From assembly GCF_040802235.1 (NCBI RefSeq), contig NC_133170.1, forward strand, positions 43,409,501-43,473,500: a stretch of 64,000 nucleotides of DNA, read 5' to 3'. The position numbers were made by a program, and so were the translations under genes. Position 1 is the first letter of the stretch. Each line of letters opens with the position of its first letter. The notes under the pieces were generated by a model that saw only the letters and a program-made list of their open reading frames with translations, did no database searches and was not told the DNA's origin. The DNA comes from Manis javanica (taxonomy: Eukaryota > Chordata > Mammalia > Pholidota > Manidae). Positions 1 to 11,785 of the stretch are shown here, piece by piece.

Positions 1-545
1 GAAGCCTTAAAGGGACAGGGACCCTGGTGCTAGGGAGGCAGGGTGGCGGGACTGGTGAGCGGGTGCCTGGGACCAGCGCCTGAGGACAAAAAAAAAAATT
101 ATGTGTTTTTTTTTTTTTTCTGTTCCCTCTCTCATTGCTGCTGTTGTTGTTTTGGTTTGGAGAGTGCTTTTTGGAAGTCTTAAAGGGGCAGGACAGGTCA
201 CTTAGACCAGAGGCAGGGAATCTGGGGATCTCTGGGCACTCTAACCCCCTGGGCAGCAGGGAGCACAGAGGCCCCTTATGGAGATAAATAGCCTCCCAGC
301 CGCTCCCCCTCCAACGGAGCTCCACCATTTTGGAGGAACAGCCCCAGCCAGGCCACGCCCACAGCAACAGTGGAGATAAACCCCATAGCAACCGGGCAGG
401 AAGCAGAAGCCCTGTCTGCACACAGCTGCCCAGCACAAGCCACTAGAGGTCGTTATTCTCCCAGGTGAGGAAGGCCACAAAACAACAAGAAGGGAAGCTC
501 TTCCAGCGGACACTTGTACCAGCTCTGCACACTATCTATATCACC

Positions 546-1419
546 ATGAAAAGACAAAACTACAGGCAGACAAAGATCACAGAGACAACACCTGAGAAGG
601 AGACAGACCTAACCAGTCCTCCTGAAAAAGAATTTAAAATAAACATCATGAACATGCTGACAGAGATGCAGAGAAAAATACAAGAGCAATGGGATGAGAC
701 GCAGAGAAAAATGCAAGAGCAGTGGGATGAAGTCCAGAGGGAGATCACAGATGTCAGGAAGGAGATCACAGAAGTGAAACAATCCCTGGAAGGATTTATA
801 AGCAGAATGGATAAGATGCAAGAGGCCATTGAAGGAAGAGAAGCCAGAGAACAGGAACGTATAGAAGCTGACATAGAGAGAGATAAAAAAACACTAAGAG
901 AACTATGTGACCAAGCCAAAAGGAATAATAATTCGTATTATAGGGATACCAGAAGAAGAAGAAAGAGGAAAAGGGATAGAAAGTCTCTGTGAAGAAATAA
1001 TTGCTGAAAACTTCCCCAAACTGGGGGAGGAAATAATCGAACAGACCATGGAATTACACAGAACCCCCAACAGAAAGGATCCAAGGAGAACAACACCAAG
1101 ACACATAGTAATTAAAATGGCAAGGATCAAGGACAAGGAAAGAGTTTTAAAGGCAGCTAGAGAGAAAAAGGTCACCTATAAAGGAAAACCCATCAGGCTA
1201 ACATCAGACTTCTCGACAGAAACCCTACAGGCCAGAAGAGAATGGCATGATATACTTAATGCAATGAAACAGAAGGGCCTTGAACCAAGGATACTGTATC
1301 CAGCACAACTATCATTTAAATATGATGGCGGGATTAAACAATTCCCAGACAAGCAAAAGCTGAGGGAATTTGCTTCCCACAAACCACCTCTACAGGGCAT
1401 CCTACAGGGACTGCTCTAG
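546..1419 (+). pseudogene. L1-A ORF1 (RNA-binding chaperone), one frameshift
   Basis: The reading frame starts at ATG 546 and runs to 992. A second frame from 907 carries the rest to 1419. They meet at about 925-932, where an AAT-rich stretch appears to have gained one base. The N-terminal part is a Glu/Lys/Gln-rich coiled coil containing a repeated MQEQWDE-type segment. The C-terminal part has the L1 ORF1p RRM and C-terminal domain, with LQARREWHDI and EPRILYPAQLSF recognisable. In L1 this protein trimerises on L1 RNA and is needed for retrotransposition. The frameshift separates coiled coil from RNA-binding domain, so this copy should not make a working ORF1p. Confidence 0.9.
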
Positions 1420-1614
1420 ATGGAAGCACCCCTAAAAAGAGCACAGAACAAAACACACAACATATGAAGAATGGAGGAGGAGGAATAAGAAGGGTGAGAA
1501 GAAAAGAATCTCCAGACAGTGTATATAACAGCTCAATAAGCGAGCTAAGTTAGGCAGTAAGATACTAAAGAAGCTAACCTTGAACCTTTGGTAACCACGA
1601 ATCTAAAGCCTGCA

Positions 1615-4600
1615 ATGGCAATAAGTACATATCTCTCAATAGTCACCCTAAATGTAAACGGACTTAATGCACCAATCAAAAGACACAGAGTAATAGAATG
1701 GATAAAAAAGCAAGACCCATCTATATGCTGCTTACAAGAAACTCACCTTAAACCCAAAGATAAGCATAGACTAAAAGTCAAGGGATGGAAAAACATATTT
1801 CAGGCAAACAACAGTGAGAAGAAAGCAGGGGTTGCAGTACTAATATCAGACAAAATAGACTTCAAAACAAAGAAAGTAACAAGAGATAAAGAAGGCCACT
1901 ACATAATGATAAAGGGCTTAGTCCAACAAGAGGATATAACCATTCTAAATATATATGCACCCAATACAGGAGCACCAGCATATGTGAAGCAAATACTAAC
2001 AGAACTAAAGAGGGAAATAGACTGCAATGCATTCATTTTAGGAGACTTCAACACACCACTCACCCCGAAGGATAGATCCACCGGGCAGAAAATAAGTAAG
2101 GACACAGAGGCACTGAACAACACCCTAGAACAGATGGAACTAATAGACATCTATAGAACTCTACATCCAAAAGCAACAGAATATACATTCTTCTCAAGTG
2201 CACATGGAACATTCTCCAGAATAGACGACATACTAGCTCACAAAAAGAGCCTCAGTAAACTCCAAAATATTGAAATTCTACCAACCAATTTTTCAAACCA
2301 CAAAGGTATAAAAGTAGAAATAAATTCTACAAAGAAAACAAAAAGGCTCACAAACACATGGAGGCTTAACAACATGCTACTAAATAATCAATGGATCAAT
2401 GAACAAATCAAAATAGAGATCAAGGAATATATAGAAACAAATGACAACAACACTAAGCCCCAACTTCTGTGGGACGCAGTGAAAGCAGTCTTAAGAGGAA
2501 AGTATATAGCAATCCAGGCACACCTGAAGAAGGAAGAACAATGCCAAATGAATAGTCTAACATCACAATTATCAAAACTGAAAAAAGAAGAACAAATGAG
2601 GCCTAAAGTCAGCAGAAGGAGGGACATAATAAAGATCAGAGAAGAAATAAACAAAATTGAGAAGAATAAAACAATAGCAAAACCAAGATCTGGTTCTTTG
2701 AGAGAATAAACAAAATAGATAAGCCTCTAGCCAAACTTATTAAGAGAAAAGAGAATCAACACAAATCAACATAATCAGAAATGAGAATGGAAAAATCACG
2801 ACAGACTCCACAGAAATACAAAGAATTATTAAAGACTACTATGAAAACCTATATGCCAACAAGCTGGATAACCTAGAAGAAATGGACAACTTCCTAGAAA
2901 AATACAACCTCCCAAGACTGACCAAGGAAGAAACACAAAAGTTAAACAAACCAATTACAAGCAAAGAAATTGAAACGGTAATCAAAAAACTACCCAAGAA
3001 CAAAACCCCGGGGCCAGACCGATTTAACTCGGAATTTTATCAGACACACAGAGAAGACATAATACCCATTCTTCTTAAACTGTTCCAAAAAATAGAAGAA
3101 GAGGGAATACTCCCAAACTCATTCTATGAAGCCAACATCACCCTAATACCAAAACCAGGCAAAGACCCCACCAAAAAAGAAAATTACAGACCAATATCCC
3201 TGATGAATGTAGATGCAAAAATACTCAATAAAATATTAGCAAACAGAATTCAACAGTATATCAAAAGGATCATACACCATGATCAAGTGGGATTCATCCC
3301 AGGGATGCAAGGATGGTACAACATTCGAAAATCCATCAACATCATCCACCACATCAACAAAAAGAAAGACAAAAACCACATGATCATCTCCATAGATACT
3401 GAAAAAGCATTTGACAAAATTCAACATCCATTCATGATAAAAACTCTCAGCAAAATGGGAATAGAGGGCAAGTACCTCAACATAATAAAGGCCATATATG
3501 ATAAACCCACAGCCAGTATTATACTGAACAGTGAGAAGCTGAAAGCATTTCCTCTGAGATCGGGAACCAGACAGGGATGCCCACTCTCCCCACTGTTATT
3601 TAACATAGTACTGGAGGTCCTAGCCACGGCAATCAGACAAAACAAAGAAATACAAGGAATCCAGATTGGTAAAGAAGAAGTTAAACTGTCACTATTTGCA
3701 GATGATATGATACTGTACATAAAAAACCCTAAAGACTCCACCCCAAAACTACTAGAACTGATATCGGAATACAGCAAAGTTGCAGGATACAAAATTAACA
3801 CACAGAAATCTGTAGCTTTCCTATACACTAACAATGAATCAATAGAAAGAGAAATCAGGAAAACAATTCCATTCACCATTACATCAAAAAGAATAAAATA
3901 CCTAGGAATAAACCTAACCAAAGAAGTGAAAGACTTATACTCTGAAAACTACAAGTCACTCTTAAGAGAAACTAAAGGGGACACTAATAAATGGAAACTC
4001 ATCCCATGCTCATGGCTAGGAACAATTAATATCGTCAAAATGGCCATCCTGCCCAAAGCAATATACAGATTTGATGCAATCCCTCTCAAATTACCAGCAA
4101 CATTCTTCAATGAATTGGAACAAATAATTCAAAAATTCATATGGAAACACCCAAGACCCCGAATAGCCAAAGCAATCCTAAGAAAGAAGAATAAAGTAGG
4201 GGGGATCTCACTCCCCAACTTCAAGCTCTACTACAAAGCCATAGTAATCAAGACAATTTGGTACTGGCACAAGAACAGAGCCACAGACCAGTGGAACAGA
4301 TTAGAGACCCCAGAAATTAACCCAAACATATATGGTCAATTAATATTTGATAAAGGAGCCATGGACATACAATGGCAAAATGACAGTCTCTTCAACAGAT
4401 GGTGCTGGCAAAACTGGACAGCTACATCTAGGAGAATGAAACTGGACCATTGTCTAACCCCATATACAAAGGTAAACTCAAAATGGATTAAAGACCTAAA
4501 TGTAAGTCATGAAATCATTAAACTCTTGGAAAAAAAACATAGGCAAAAACCTCTTAGACATAAACATGAGTGACCTCTTCTTGAACATATCTCCCCGGGC

Positions 4601-5297
4601 AAGGAAAACAACAGCAAAAATGAGCAAGTGGGACTACATTAAGCTGAAAAGCTTCTGTACAGCGAAAGACACCATCAATAGAACAAAAAGGAACTCTACA
4701 GTATGGGAGAATATATTTGAAAATGACAGATCCGATAAAGGCTTGACGTCCAGAATATATAAAGAGCTCACACGCCTCAACAAACAAAAAACAAATAACC
4801 CAATTAAAAAATACGCAGCGGATCTGAACAGACGGTTCTCCAAAAAAGAAATACAGATGGCCAACAGACACATGAAAAGATGCTCCACATCGCTAATTAT
4901 CAGAGAAATGCAAATTACAACTACAATGAGGTATCACCTCACACCAGTAAGGATGGCTGCCATTCAAAAGACAAACAACAACAAATGTTGGCGAGGCTGT
5001 GGAGAAAGGGGAACCCTCCTACACTGCTGGTGGGAATGTAAATTAGTTCAACCATTGTGGAAAGCAGTATGGAGGTGCATCAAAATGCTCAAAACAGACC
5101 TACCATTTGACCCAGGAATTCCACTCCTAGGAATTTACCCTAAGAACGCAGCAATCAAGTTTCAGAAACACAGATGCACCCCTATGTTTACTGCAGCACT
5201 ATTTACAATAGCCAAGAATTGGAAGCAACCTAAATGTCCATTGGTAGATGAATGGATAAAGAAGATGTGGTACATAAACACAATGGAATACTACTAA
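1615..5297 (+). pseudogene. L1-A ORF2 (endonuclease and reverse transcriptase), frameshifted
   Basis: Starting at ATG 1615, the endonuclease domain shows NVNGLN, LQETH and ILGDFN. The usual SDH catalytic triplet reads SNH here, a likely loss of an active-site Asp. The frame ends at 2709 after a small deletion near 2675. The RT part is open from 2882 to 4573 with the FADD catalytic motif at 3695-3706. A run of eight A near 4529-4536 shifts frame again, and the C-terminal Cys-rich domain (about 4985-5060) continues to 5297. At least two frame breaks plus the endonuclease change make this copy inactive, though it is young. Full L1 ORF2p is about 1275 residues; nearly all of that length is present. 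Confidence 0.93.
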
Positions 5298-5799
5298 GCC
5301 ATAAAAAGTGGAAAAATCCAACCATTTGCAGCAACATGGATGGAGCTGGAGAGTATTATGCTCAGTGAAATAAGCCAAGTGGAGAAAGAGAAATACCAAA
5401 TGATTTCACTCATCTGAGGAGTATAGAAACAAAGGAAAAACTGAAGGAACAAAACAGCAGCGGAATTACAGAACCCAAAAATGGACTAATAGGTACCAAA
5501 GGGAAAGGAACTGGGGAAGATGGGTGGGCAGGGAGGGATAAGGGGGGGGAAGAAGAAGGGGGTATTAAGATTAGCATGCATGGGGGGGAGGGAGAAAGGG
5601 GAGGGTGGGCTGCACAACACAGAGAGGACAAGTAGTGACTCTACAACATTTTGCTAAGCTGATGGACAGTAACCGTAATGTGGTTGTTAGGGGGGACCTG
5701 ATATAGGGGAGAGCATAGTAAACATAGTATTCTTCATGTAAGTATAGATTAAAAATTAAAAAAAAAAAAAGAAAGAAAGAAAGAAAAAAAAGGGGGATT

Positions 5800-6084
5800 A
5801 CTCCTTGATAGGATAAAACTATTGGTAAATCAAAAATCAATGCATGCTTTAAATATCCTTAATGTTGATCACTTAAAGGGTGTCAGATGATCAGCTATGG
5901 AGGTACTCTTTTCTGATAATATTCCTTTCTCTTAATAAAAAAAAAAAAAGCAGTTACTGTGTGCTGACCTCCAATGAGTTCTGCACAGAGGTACAGAGGG
6001 CATGTCAAAGTGTGGGCAAAGGGTCTGTTTGTTTCTATGCAGAAGATCAAGGCCTAGCTTGGATACCCAGAAAATGAAATAAGA
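5800..6084. other. unique intronic stretch between L1-A and the retroposed ERV
   Basis: About 285 bases of AT-rich sequence with an A-run at 5938-5950. No exon, repeat family or RNA gene was recognised. The left edge of the following retroviral copy is uncertain by some tens of bases. Confidence 0.5.
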
Positions 6085-6187
6085 TACGATATGAGGAGGA
6101 GCTTCCAGCATCAGCACTCTCTGGAGGACTTGTGCCGGGGGATGATCATCAAAAAGCCTCCACAGGGATCTGGACGATGCTGCGGTT

Positions 6188-6640
6188 GTGGCTGCATCCT
6201 GCCCACCGTCTCCTGGACTTGCCATAGGAATGAGGAGGGAGATGTCTAGGCTGGCATGTGCATACAGTGAGACAACGAATTTGACCGGATCTGTACTGTT
6301 GGAACTCAACCAGGAGGTGGGAGGGGTGCAAGGTGTAGCACTCCAAAATCTTATGACTATAGACTATCTACGGTTAAAAGAACGTATGGGATGTGAACAG
6401 ATCCCAGAAATGGGCTGCTTTAATTTGTCTGATTTCTCTCAGACTGTTCAAGTACAGTTGGACAATATCCATCATATCATAGACAAATTTTCACAAATGC
6501 CTAGGGTGCCTAAATGGTTTTCTTGGCTTCACTGGAGATGGATGGTAATTATAGATTTGCTTTGTTTATGTCACCGTATTCCTATTATGTTAATATGTGT
6601 GTGCAAATTAGTTAGTAGTTTAAAACCTATACATACTTAA
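6188..6640 (+). pseudogene. endogenous retroviral env, transmembrane-subunit remnant
   Basis: The open frame, without a clear ATG start, carries a heptad-repeat region, then an IDYL segment of the kind found in gammaretrovirus-like TM subunits. After it comes a Cys motif that reads C-X6-Gly-Cys where C-X6-Cys-Cys is normal, so one disulphide cysteine is lost. A second helix, a Trp-rich membrane-proximal segment and a hydrophobic anchor (about 6535-6610) follow. No surface subunit, fusion peptide or pol is present. It is a decayed fragment, not expected to function. Class assignment rests on the TM motif only. Confidence 0.78.
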
Positions 6641-7278
6641 GGTACTATACAAGAAGATATGTCAAAGAAATAATCAATCCTCCCATGTTTCCTTCCATAT
6701 GCTACATCTGCAGCTTTTCTTCTTTCTTCCTAATTACAACCCTTAAATAGAATTCATGCCTCATATCGAATTTACCGAGTATCATAATTCCTCCAGGTGG
6801 TAAAGATACCTCGAGACAAGTGCTGGGCATAGAAGCCACAGGGCATAAATCTGCAAAGAAGTAAAAAGCTAACCTTTTCAAACAATATGGCTTCTCTCTC
6901 ACTTACCAACTTTACATTTCCCTGTTATGGCCCCGGAAGATGACTGGTTAGCCAGAGACGGGTAAGATTCCTCAAGGGAGGAACAACCTAAGACAGGCAC
7001 AGTCGCAGGGGGCCATCAGGTGAGAATTTGGGGATCAACAGAGGTGAGGCTCAGAACCTCACCCCCCCTGCTTTGAGAGAAATCTGCATCCGTGGATGTT
7101 TTGCTGCCCTTGTCTAGCCTGGATTAATACTTAGTCCATAGGCACACACCTGATCATCTGATCATCTACATTTGCCCTCTTACAGCACTAAACTATGTTT
7201 TCTACCTTTATCTTGCATCTACCTACCACTTCAGCATTTTATTAAAAATAAAAATAATAATAATAATAAAGGGAGAAA

Positions 7279-7602
7279 TGTGGGATCCACATATAAATCA
7301 AGTACAAAAATCAAACGAATATTCATATTTGACCTGATTGTTTATAGGTCATAATGCGTGATCAAAACCGAAAGTTTCTGTGATGAATGCCCTTGTACTG
7401 TTCACCATGTAAGAATCTATTCACTATGTAAGAATTCGTTCACCATGTAAGAACTTGTTCGTTATGCTTCAGAAGATTGGAGACTGACGAGAATTAGACT
7501 TGAGATGGATTAATGATTGTTCATTGAGCATTGACCCCCCCTATACTGAATTTTATTGTTGTTAACAACCATTTGATCAATAAATATGAGAGATGCCCTC
7601 TC
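7279..7602 (+). repeat. LTR (U3-R only) of retroposed ERV copy 1
   Basis: The LTR begins TGTGGGATCC directly after a polypurine tract. A TATA-like TATAGG lies at 7343 and AATAAA at 7579. If transcription starts about 25 bases after the TATA, near 7368, then U3 is only about 90 bases and R about 235. Within R a 19-bp unit is repeated three times (7401-7419, 7420-7438, 7439-7457). No U5 is visible in any copy here. Confidence 0.75.
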
Positions 7603-7616
7603 AAAAAAAAAAAAAA

Positions 7617-9564
7617 CATTTAAGAACACATATATAGATGTTTCTATATGTCTCAATGGCATGCAGTAGAAATTCAGCTTTATTTTTTCAAATAAATGTG
7701 CAAATATTTTAATTTGTAAAAAAAAAAAAAGGAAAAATCTGAGTGCATTTAAAAGATATGGTTGATATGTTATTTGCTGTTATTGAATGGTATTCTTGAC
7801 ATATTATTTTAAGTGAAAAATATAAATGTATGTAGGAGGTTCCCCCAAAAGCATGGGAAGTATCATTCCACTTAACTAAAGACAGATGGCTCAGTGGATG
7901 GCCACTAGAAAGATGTTCATTTATCAATGGTAGTTATCTCTGGCTAAAGGGATTTCAAGGTTGCATTTGCTTTTCTTCATTTTTCCATGATATTTAAATT
8001 CTCTACAATTATGTATTTTTATAACAAAGTAAAGCTACTTTCAGTATGAGAAAAAAATAATCCAATATTAATTGGATTCTATGACTTTTTAAAAGGCCAA
8101 TGAAACATCTTTAAAAATCAGCAAATGGAGGTTATTTCAATCATTTTATAGTCCATTAGAGCTCTTGTAAATATAAAATATCTATGCTCATTTCCTCTAG
8201 TTGCTAAATGCACATAAGATACCTCATTATAGTTTGTCTATATTTATTCATTTGTTTATGTAGTTCTGTTTAAAACAATTAAAAGATATCCAATTCTGTG
8301 TGATAGATGCTAAACTTTTTCAAAAATGAATAAAATATTTCATAAGAGATGAAGAGAGTGAAGGAGGAATGAAGGAAGGAAGGGCAAGAGAGGGGAATGG
8401 AAGAGAGGAAAGGGGAGAGCCCCAGAAGCAGAGGGGGTGGAGCTATGCAGAGAGCTCCAGGTTGTGAGGGAAGCTGACCCAGTGGGTGGAAGCAATGGCA
8501 GTCTTTGAAAGGGAGGGTAAAGCAACCTCAGGACTGGCATCATATTGGAGAGTGTGGGGAACCAGCAGGGACTGGCCAGGAAAGGTCAGAAGGGCAGATT
8601 CCAGTCAGAGGAACAACAGATGTAGGACACAAGCCCGAGCTCTGAGCTGAAGTTTCAGAGGAAGAGCAGAGAGGAGAAGTGTGTGTGAGAGGGCAGTGGA
8701 GAGGAAGAAGCAGAGGAAGAGAGGCAGCAAGGGAGAGAGGGGCCCTGCACTGCAGAGAAGGGCAAGGCTTGTTTCTCACTAATAATAAAGACTGAGTGCA
8801 GGAATCACGCACAAGCCGTCAGCTCTATCAGGACATGTACCAGAGTCTAATTCTCAATCCTGTATTATATCAAGATTCTAATTAGCATCAGCACATCAAC
8901 AATTAAGTTGTATTTTATTTTACAGCACAATAAACATCTAACATCTTCTAGTTGTGCTATAGAATGTTTCCAGTAGTGTGTTCCTATTAGACAAGATCAC
9001 TTAATAATAATAATAGCTAGTACTTACTGAGCTCTCAGTATGTTCCAGGCACTATGCTAAGCATTTTGCAGGCACCACTTAATCCTTCACAATATTACCC
9101 CCTTTAAGAGATTAAAATAGATGATGATTGAAAAGTAAAATACCCAAGATCTAAACGATAGCAAATGGAAAAGCCAGGAGTTGAACCTGACCTGATTCAA
9201 AATTTGTACACTTGATCATTATCCAATATCCTCCTATATAACTAAGCACTTAAAATCCTGATATTTCAATACAACTAGTAGTTTTTAAGCCTAAAACCAC
9301 TAAAACAAGATAAGACTAACATTTCATCTGTCTTAGATGTTTTATCATTTTAATGATACATGTATTTCTACATTTTATATACAAAATGCATAAGAGTATG
9401 TGTTCCCAGCTGTCAAGGTTTATGACCTTATGAATGACTAGTTATATACTGATCACCTATTATATGCCAGGCATTTAACTTTCTGCACATTATCTCCATT
9501 ATTCCTCTTCACAAATCTGAGAGGCCTACAACCTCAGGCCTATTTTACACTGGAGGTTACTTAC
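7617..9564. other. EFHB intron 5 (part): purine-rich block and MIR pieces
   Basis: 7617-8340 is AT-rich unique sequence. 8340-8810 is strikingly purine-rich on the plus strand with AATAAA near 8783; it could be an unrecognised LTR or 3' UTR-like repeat. About 9005-9215 and 9430-9555 are MIR SINE fragments in minus orientation, recognised by the 'acttactgagct...ccaggcac' consensus. I looked for the next EFHB exon here and did not see it, so exon 6 is probably left of the window. Confidence 0.6.
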
Positions 9565-9675
9565 CCACATAATAATCATTGTGAGAAACAATATACAGAT
9601 CATGTCCTTCCTGTCCTTCTTTGAATACTTCTTCATAGGGTTTTAGTGGATTCACCACATCTCTAGCAGATAATT
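9565..9675 (-). CDS. EFHB: EFHB exon 5 (coding)
   Basis: This 111-base exon reads, after completing a Glu codon across the junction, LSARDVVNPLKPYEEVFKEG and ends at HNDYYV plus the first base of the next codon. I recall the human EFHB protein having a closely similar segment. The acceptor is TTCCTTTAG before 9675 and the donor is GG|GTAAGT at 9564. The phase joins exactly to exon 4, whose last base G plus AA gives Glu. It belongs to the middle of EFHB, ahead of the EF-hands, which lie outside this window. EFHB (CFAP21) is a doublet-microtubule inner protein of motile cilia and has also been described as a cytosolic calcium sensor affecting store-operated calcium entry. Confidence 0.93.
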
Positions 9676-11604
9676 CTAAAGGAATAATTAATGAAATCAG
9701 TTTTAAGGTGTTTTTCATCTGTAATATATTTAAATTGACTACAGCAAATGACACACAAAGTGTGTTGACTTCATAAGCTACATGGGCACGCTGGGCAAAC
9801 ACAGAGCCAACAAAGAAAGGACAAGAAAGACAGGACACAGCCTAGATGTCACTGTCCTCGGGAACCCCACCTCACTCCCTCGAATTCTGAAGAATATCAA
9901 ATACCAGCTAATGGCTTAGGTTGTCCTGAGCCATATTCTCAGCCTTATTAAATTCCTGATTCCGAGAATCTCCGAACAATTTCGATTTTCATTTTCTCCT
10001 GACTTCCCAAGATAACCTAAGCAAATTTGAATCACAAATCAGTTTCAGAAACACTCTTAGTGCAAATTTTGGCAGCTGCACATGGGCGCACACACCCTGA
10101 GTCTGTTTTGATCTGAATATCCATCTTCAAAGTAGCCAAAAGTAACAGGGAAACCACTGGGTCAGGAAGAAATTCTTTCTACTGGTTCCAGATTTAGAAC
10201 TATAAAATATTTAAGAGCTGCTTTCTGTGACGGGTGGTCCTCAGTTTTATATACAGTGAATTTTGATTTTTTAAATACAATTCCATTTACAATTTCACTT
10301 TTCCCTTTCATCCTAACATATTCAGATGTTTTCTTTCTTTTGGACCTTCTGTCAAGAATTGAGATCTGTAAACAAGCGTTAGGAATACCAGAAGGTAGTC
10401 CTCCTCAAGATAATCCTGTAAAGCAGTGCTTCCTTTTGATAAGTGAACCACTACACCTATTAATATACATATGCACTTTTGGAATGTTCTTTCTACTGTA
10501 TATTTAAATGAGGTACACCTAGAGTACTTTCCACATTAAATGGACTAATGCTAGAGAACAGTTATGGTATAATTACTATAATACTGTAATGCCTTGTCTA
10601 CTAAAAATTTCTTAATCATATTAAGAAATTTTATCTGTTCTACAATACATTTTTTCTTGTTTTGAATTTTAACAAATTTTAACGTTAGTCTAATTCAGTA
10701 AAGTACAATGCATATTTTGCAATCCAATGGAGGCATAATTTATCCACAGAGTGGATGTCACTATGTTTAGAAAAATAATCTAATGGACTTTTTGCTGAAA
10801 AAGATAAGGCTCCTAGATTAAAAGCCTTAATGGGTACAGAGAGACAAAGAGAGAACTGGATTTCTCTGCAGGATAAAAAAGAATGGAATTTGTGGTCTCC
10901 CATGGCAAGACCCCTGGAGAGAGGGGCCAGGAGCCCTGAAAAGGATATAGGAGATAAATGTGAGAAAGGTGTACAGGAAAGTGCTCAACAAGTGTCCGGA
11001 GGCTAGGGCTTCAGAAGAAATAACGGCCTGTGACCAATTTCATTATAAGTGGTTGTTTGTTGAAAGATGTCTTCTACCCCCTCTCAAAATGAAAGTGAAA
11101 GCCTGCTCTCCACACTGCGCATGTGTTTGGTTAATATGTGGGTAGACATTGTGGATGTGCATAAACAGAGTGTGGTGCATAGCTTTTACCAAACTTGTCT
11201 GTTCCATGGTCTACTTTATGAAACAAATGGAGTCTCATAAAGACTTAAAAGTTGGGAACACATCAGAAGCATTGGTGGAAATAAACACACAAATGGGTGC
11301 CCAGGGAGAAGGGATTGCAGCTTTCCCAGCTGGCCCTGATGTCAACTTTCCTAAGTCTCTTTCCTCCCTTTATACTAACTCCACTGTGCCTGCTGAATCT
11401 GTTCTCCAAAATCTGAATTTTTACTGCCTTGGCACACACAGAGTCTAGGATTCTGGGCCTTAGGGCAGCTTTCTTACTATGATCCCATCTTTCATTCTTG
11501 AATCACCGTTTAAACCATCACCAACCAGTTTATCAATGAGACACTAAATCCCATTTTTAAGACTTATTTTACCACCCACTCCCTACCCCTTACTTTTTTA
11601 CTAC
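9676..11604. other. EFHB intron 4
   Basis: Bounded by matching GT-AG sites. Mostly AT-rich unique sequence. Nothing that looks like an additional exon, RNA gene or young repeat was recognised. Open frames at 10685-10903 and 11149-11448 lack any recognisable similarity. Confidence 0.6.
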
Positions 11605-11785
11605 CTCTGATGAATGCTGTCCCAAATGTCGTATTGAGTATATCCATGCCTTTAGGTAATCTTGGTGTTTGATCATGAGATTTTCCCAGTGGGGCCCGTT
11701 GATTGCTAAAGTAAACTGATTCCTTTTTATCTTTAATTTTCTGTTGAAATTTTGTAATGGGTTGTGGGTTTACCAATACCTTTGC
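11605..11785 (-). CDS. EFHB: EFHB exon 4 (coding)
   Basis: The 181-base exon begins GCA AAG GTA after acceptor CTTTAG and encodes 60 codons plus one base. It contains NPQPITKFQQKIKDKKES, RAPLGKSHDQ and GMDILNTTFGTAFIR, which match the human EFHB protein as I remember it almost residue for residue. The donor is AGAG|GTAGTA at 11604. Phase 0 at the start fits the end of exon 3, and phase 1 at the end fits exon 5. No stop or frameshift is present. The segment is Lys-rich and has no calcium-binding loop. Confidence 0.95.

Larger units (their letters stand above)
1..5790 (+). mobile_element. L1-A: near full-length LINE-1
   Basis: Positions 1-545 look like L1 5' UTR, with a near-repeat of the opening bases at about 175-195; the true 5' end lies left of the window. 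ORF1 and ORF2 follow, then a G-rich 3' UTR (runs of G at 5541-5600) and an A-rich tail at 5757-5800 with GAAA repeats. The 3' UTR (about 5400-5755) differs from that shared by L1-B, C, D and E, so it is another subfamily. Both ORFs are nearly open, broken by only a few frameshifts, which makes this the least decayed L1 here. It lies in the EFHB intron after exon 5, antisense to EFHB. Confidence 0.93.
6085..7616 (+). mobile_element. retroposed retroviral RNA, copy 1 (env remnant + U3-R + poly(A))
   Basis: A retroviral env transmembrane remnant (6188-6640) is followed by non-coding sequence, a (TAA)n tract, a purine tract AAAGGGAGAAA and then an LTR starting TGTGGGATCC at 7279. The LTR does not continue into U5. 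It stops 18 bases after AATAAA (7579-7584) and runs into 14 A's (about 7603-7616). No 5' LTR is present. That is the structure of a polyadenylated viral transcript reinserted by L1 machinery, as known for HERV-W processed copies. Two more copies of the same LTR occur at 38808 and 60824 in this window. Confidence 0.8.

Noticed and set aside
7617..9564. EFHB exon 6
   Set aside because: Looked on the minus strand for the conserved segment after NDYYVG; not found.
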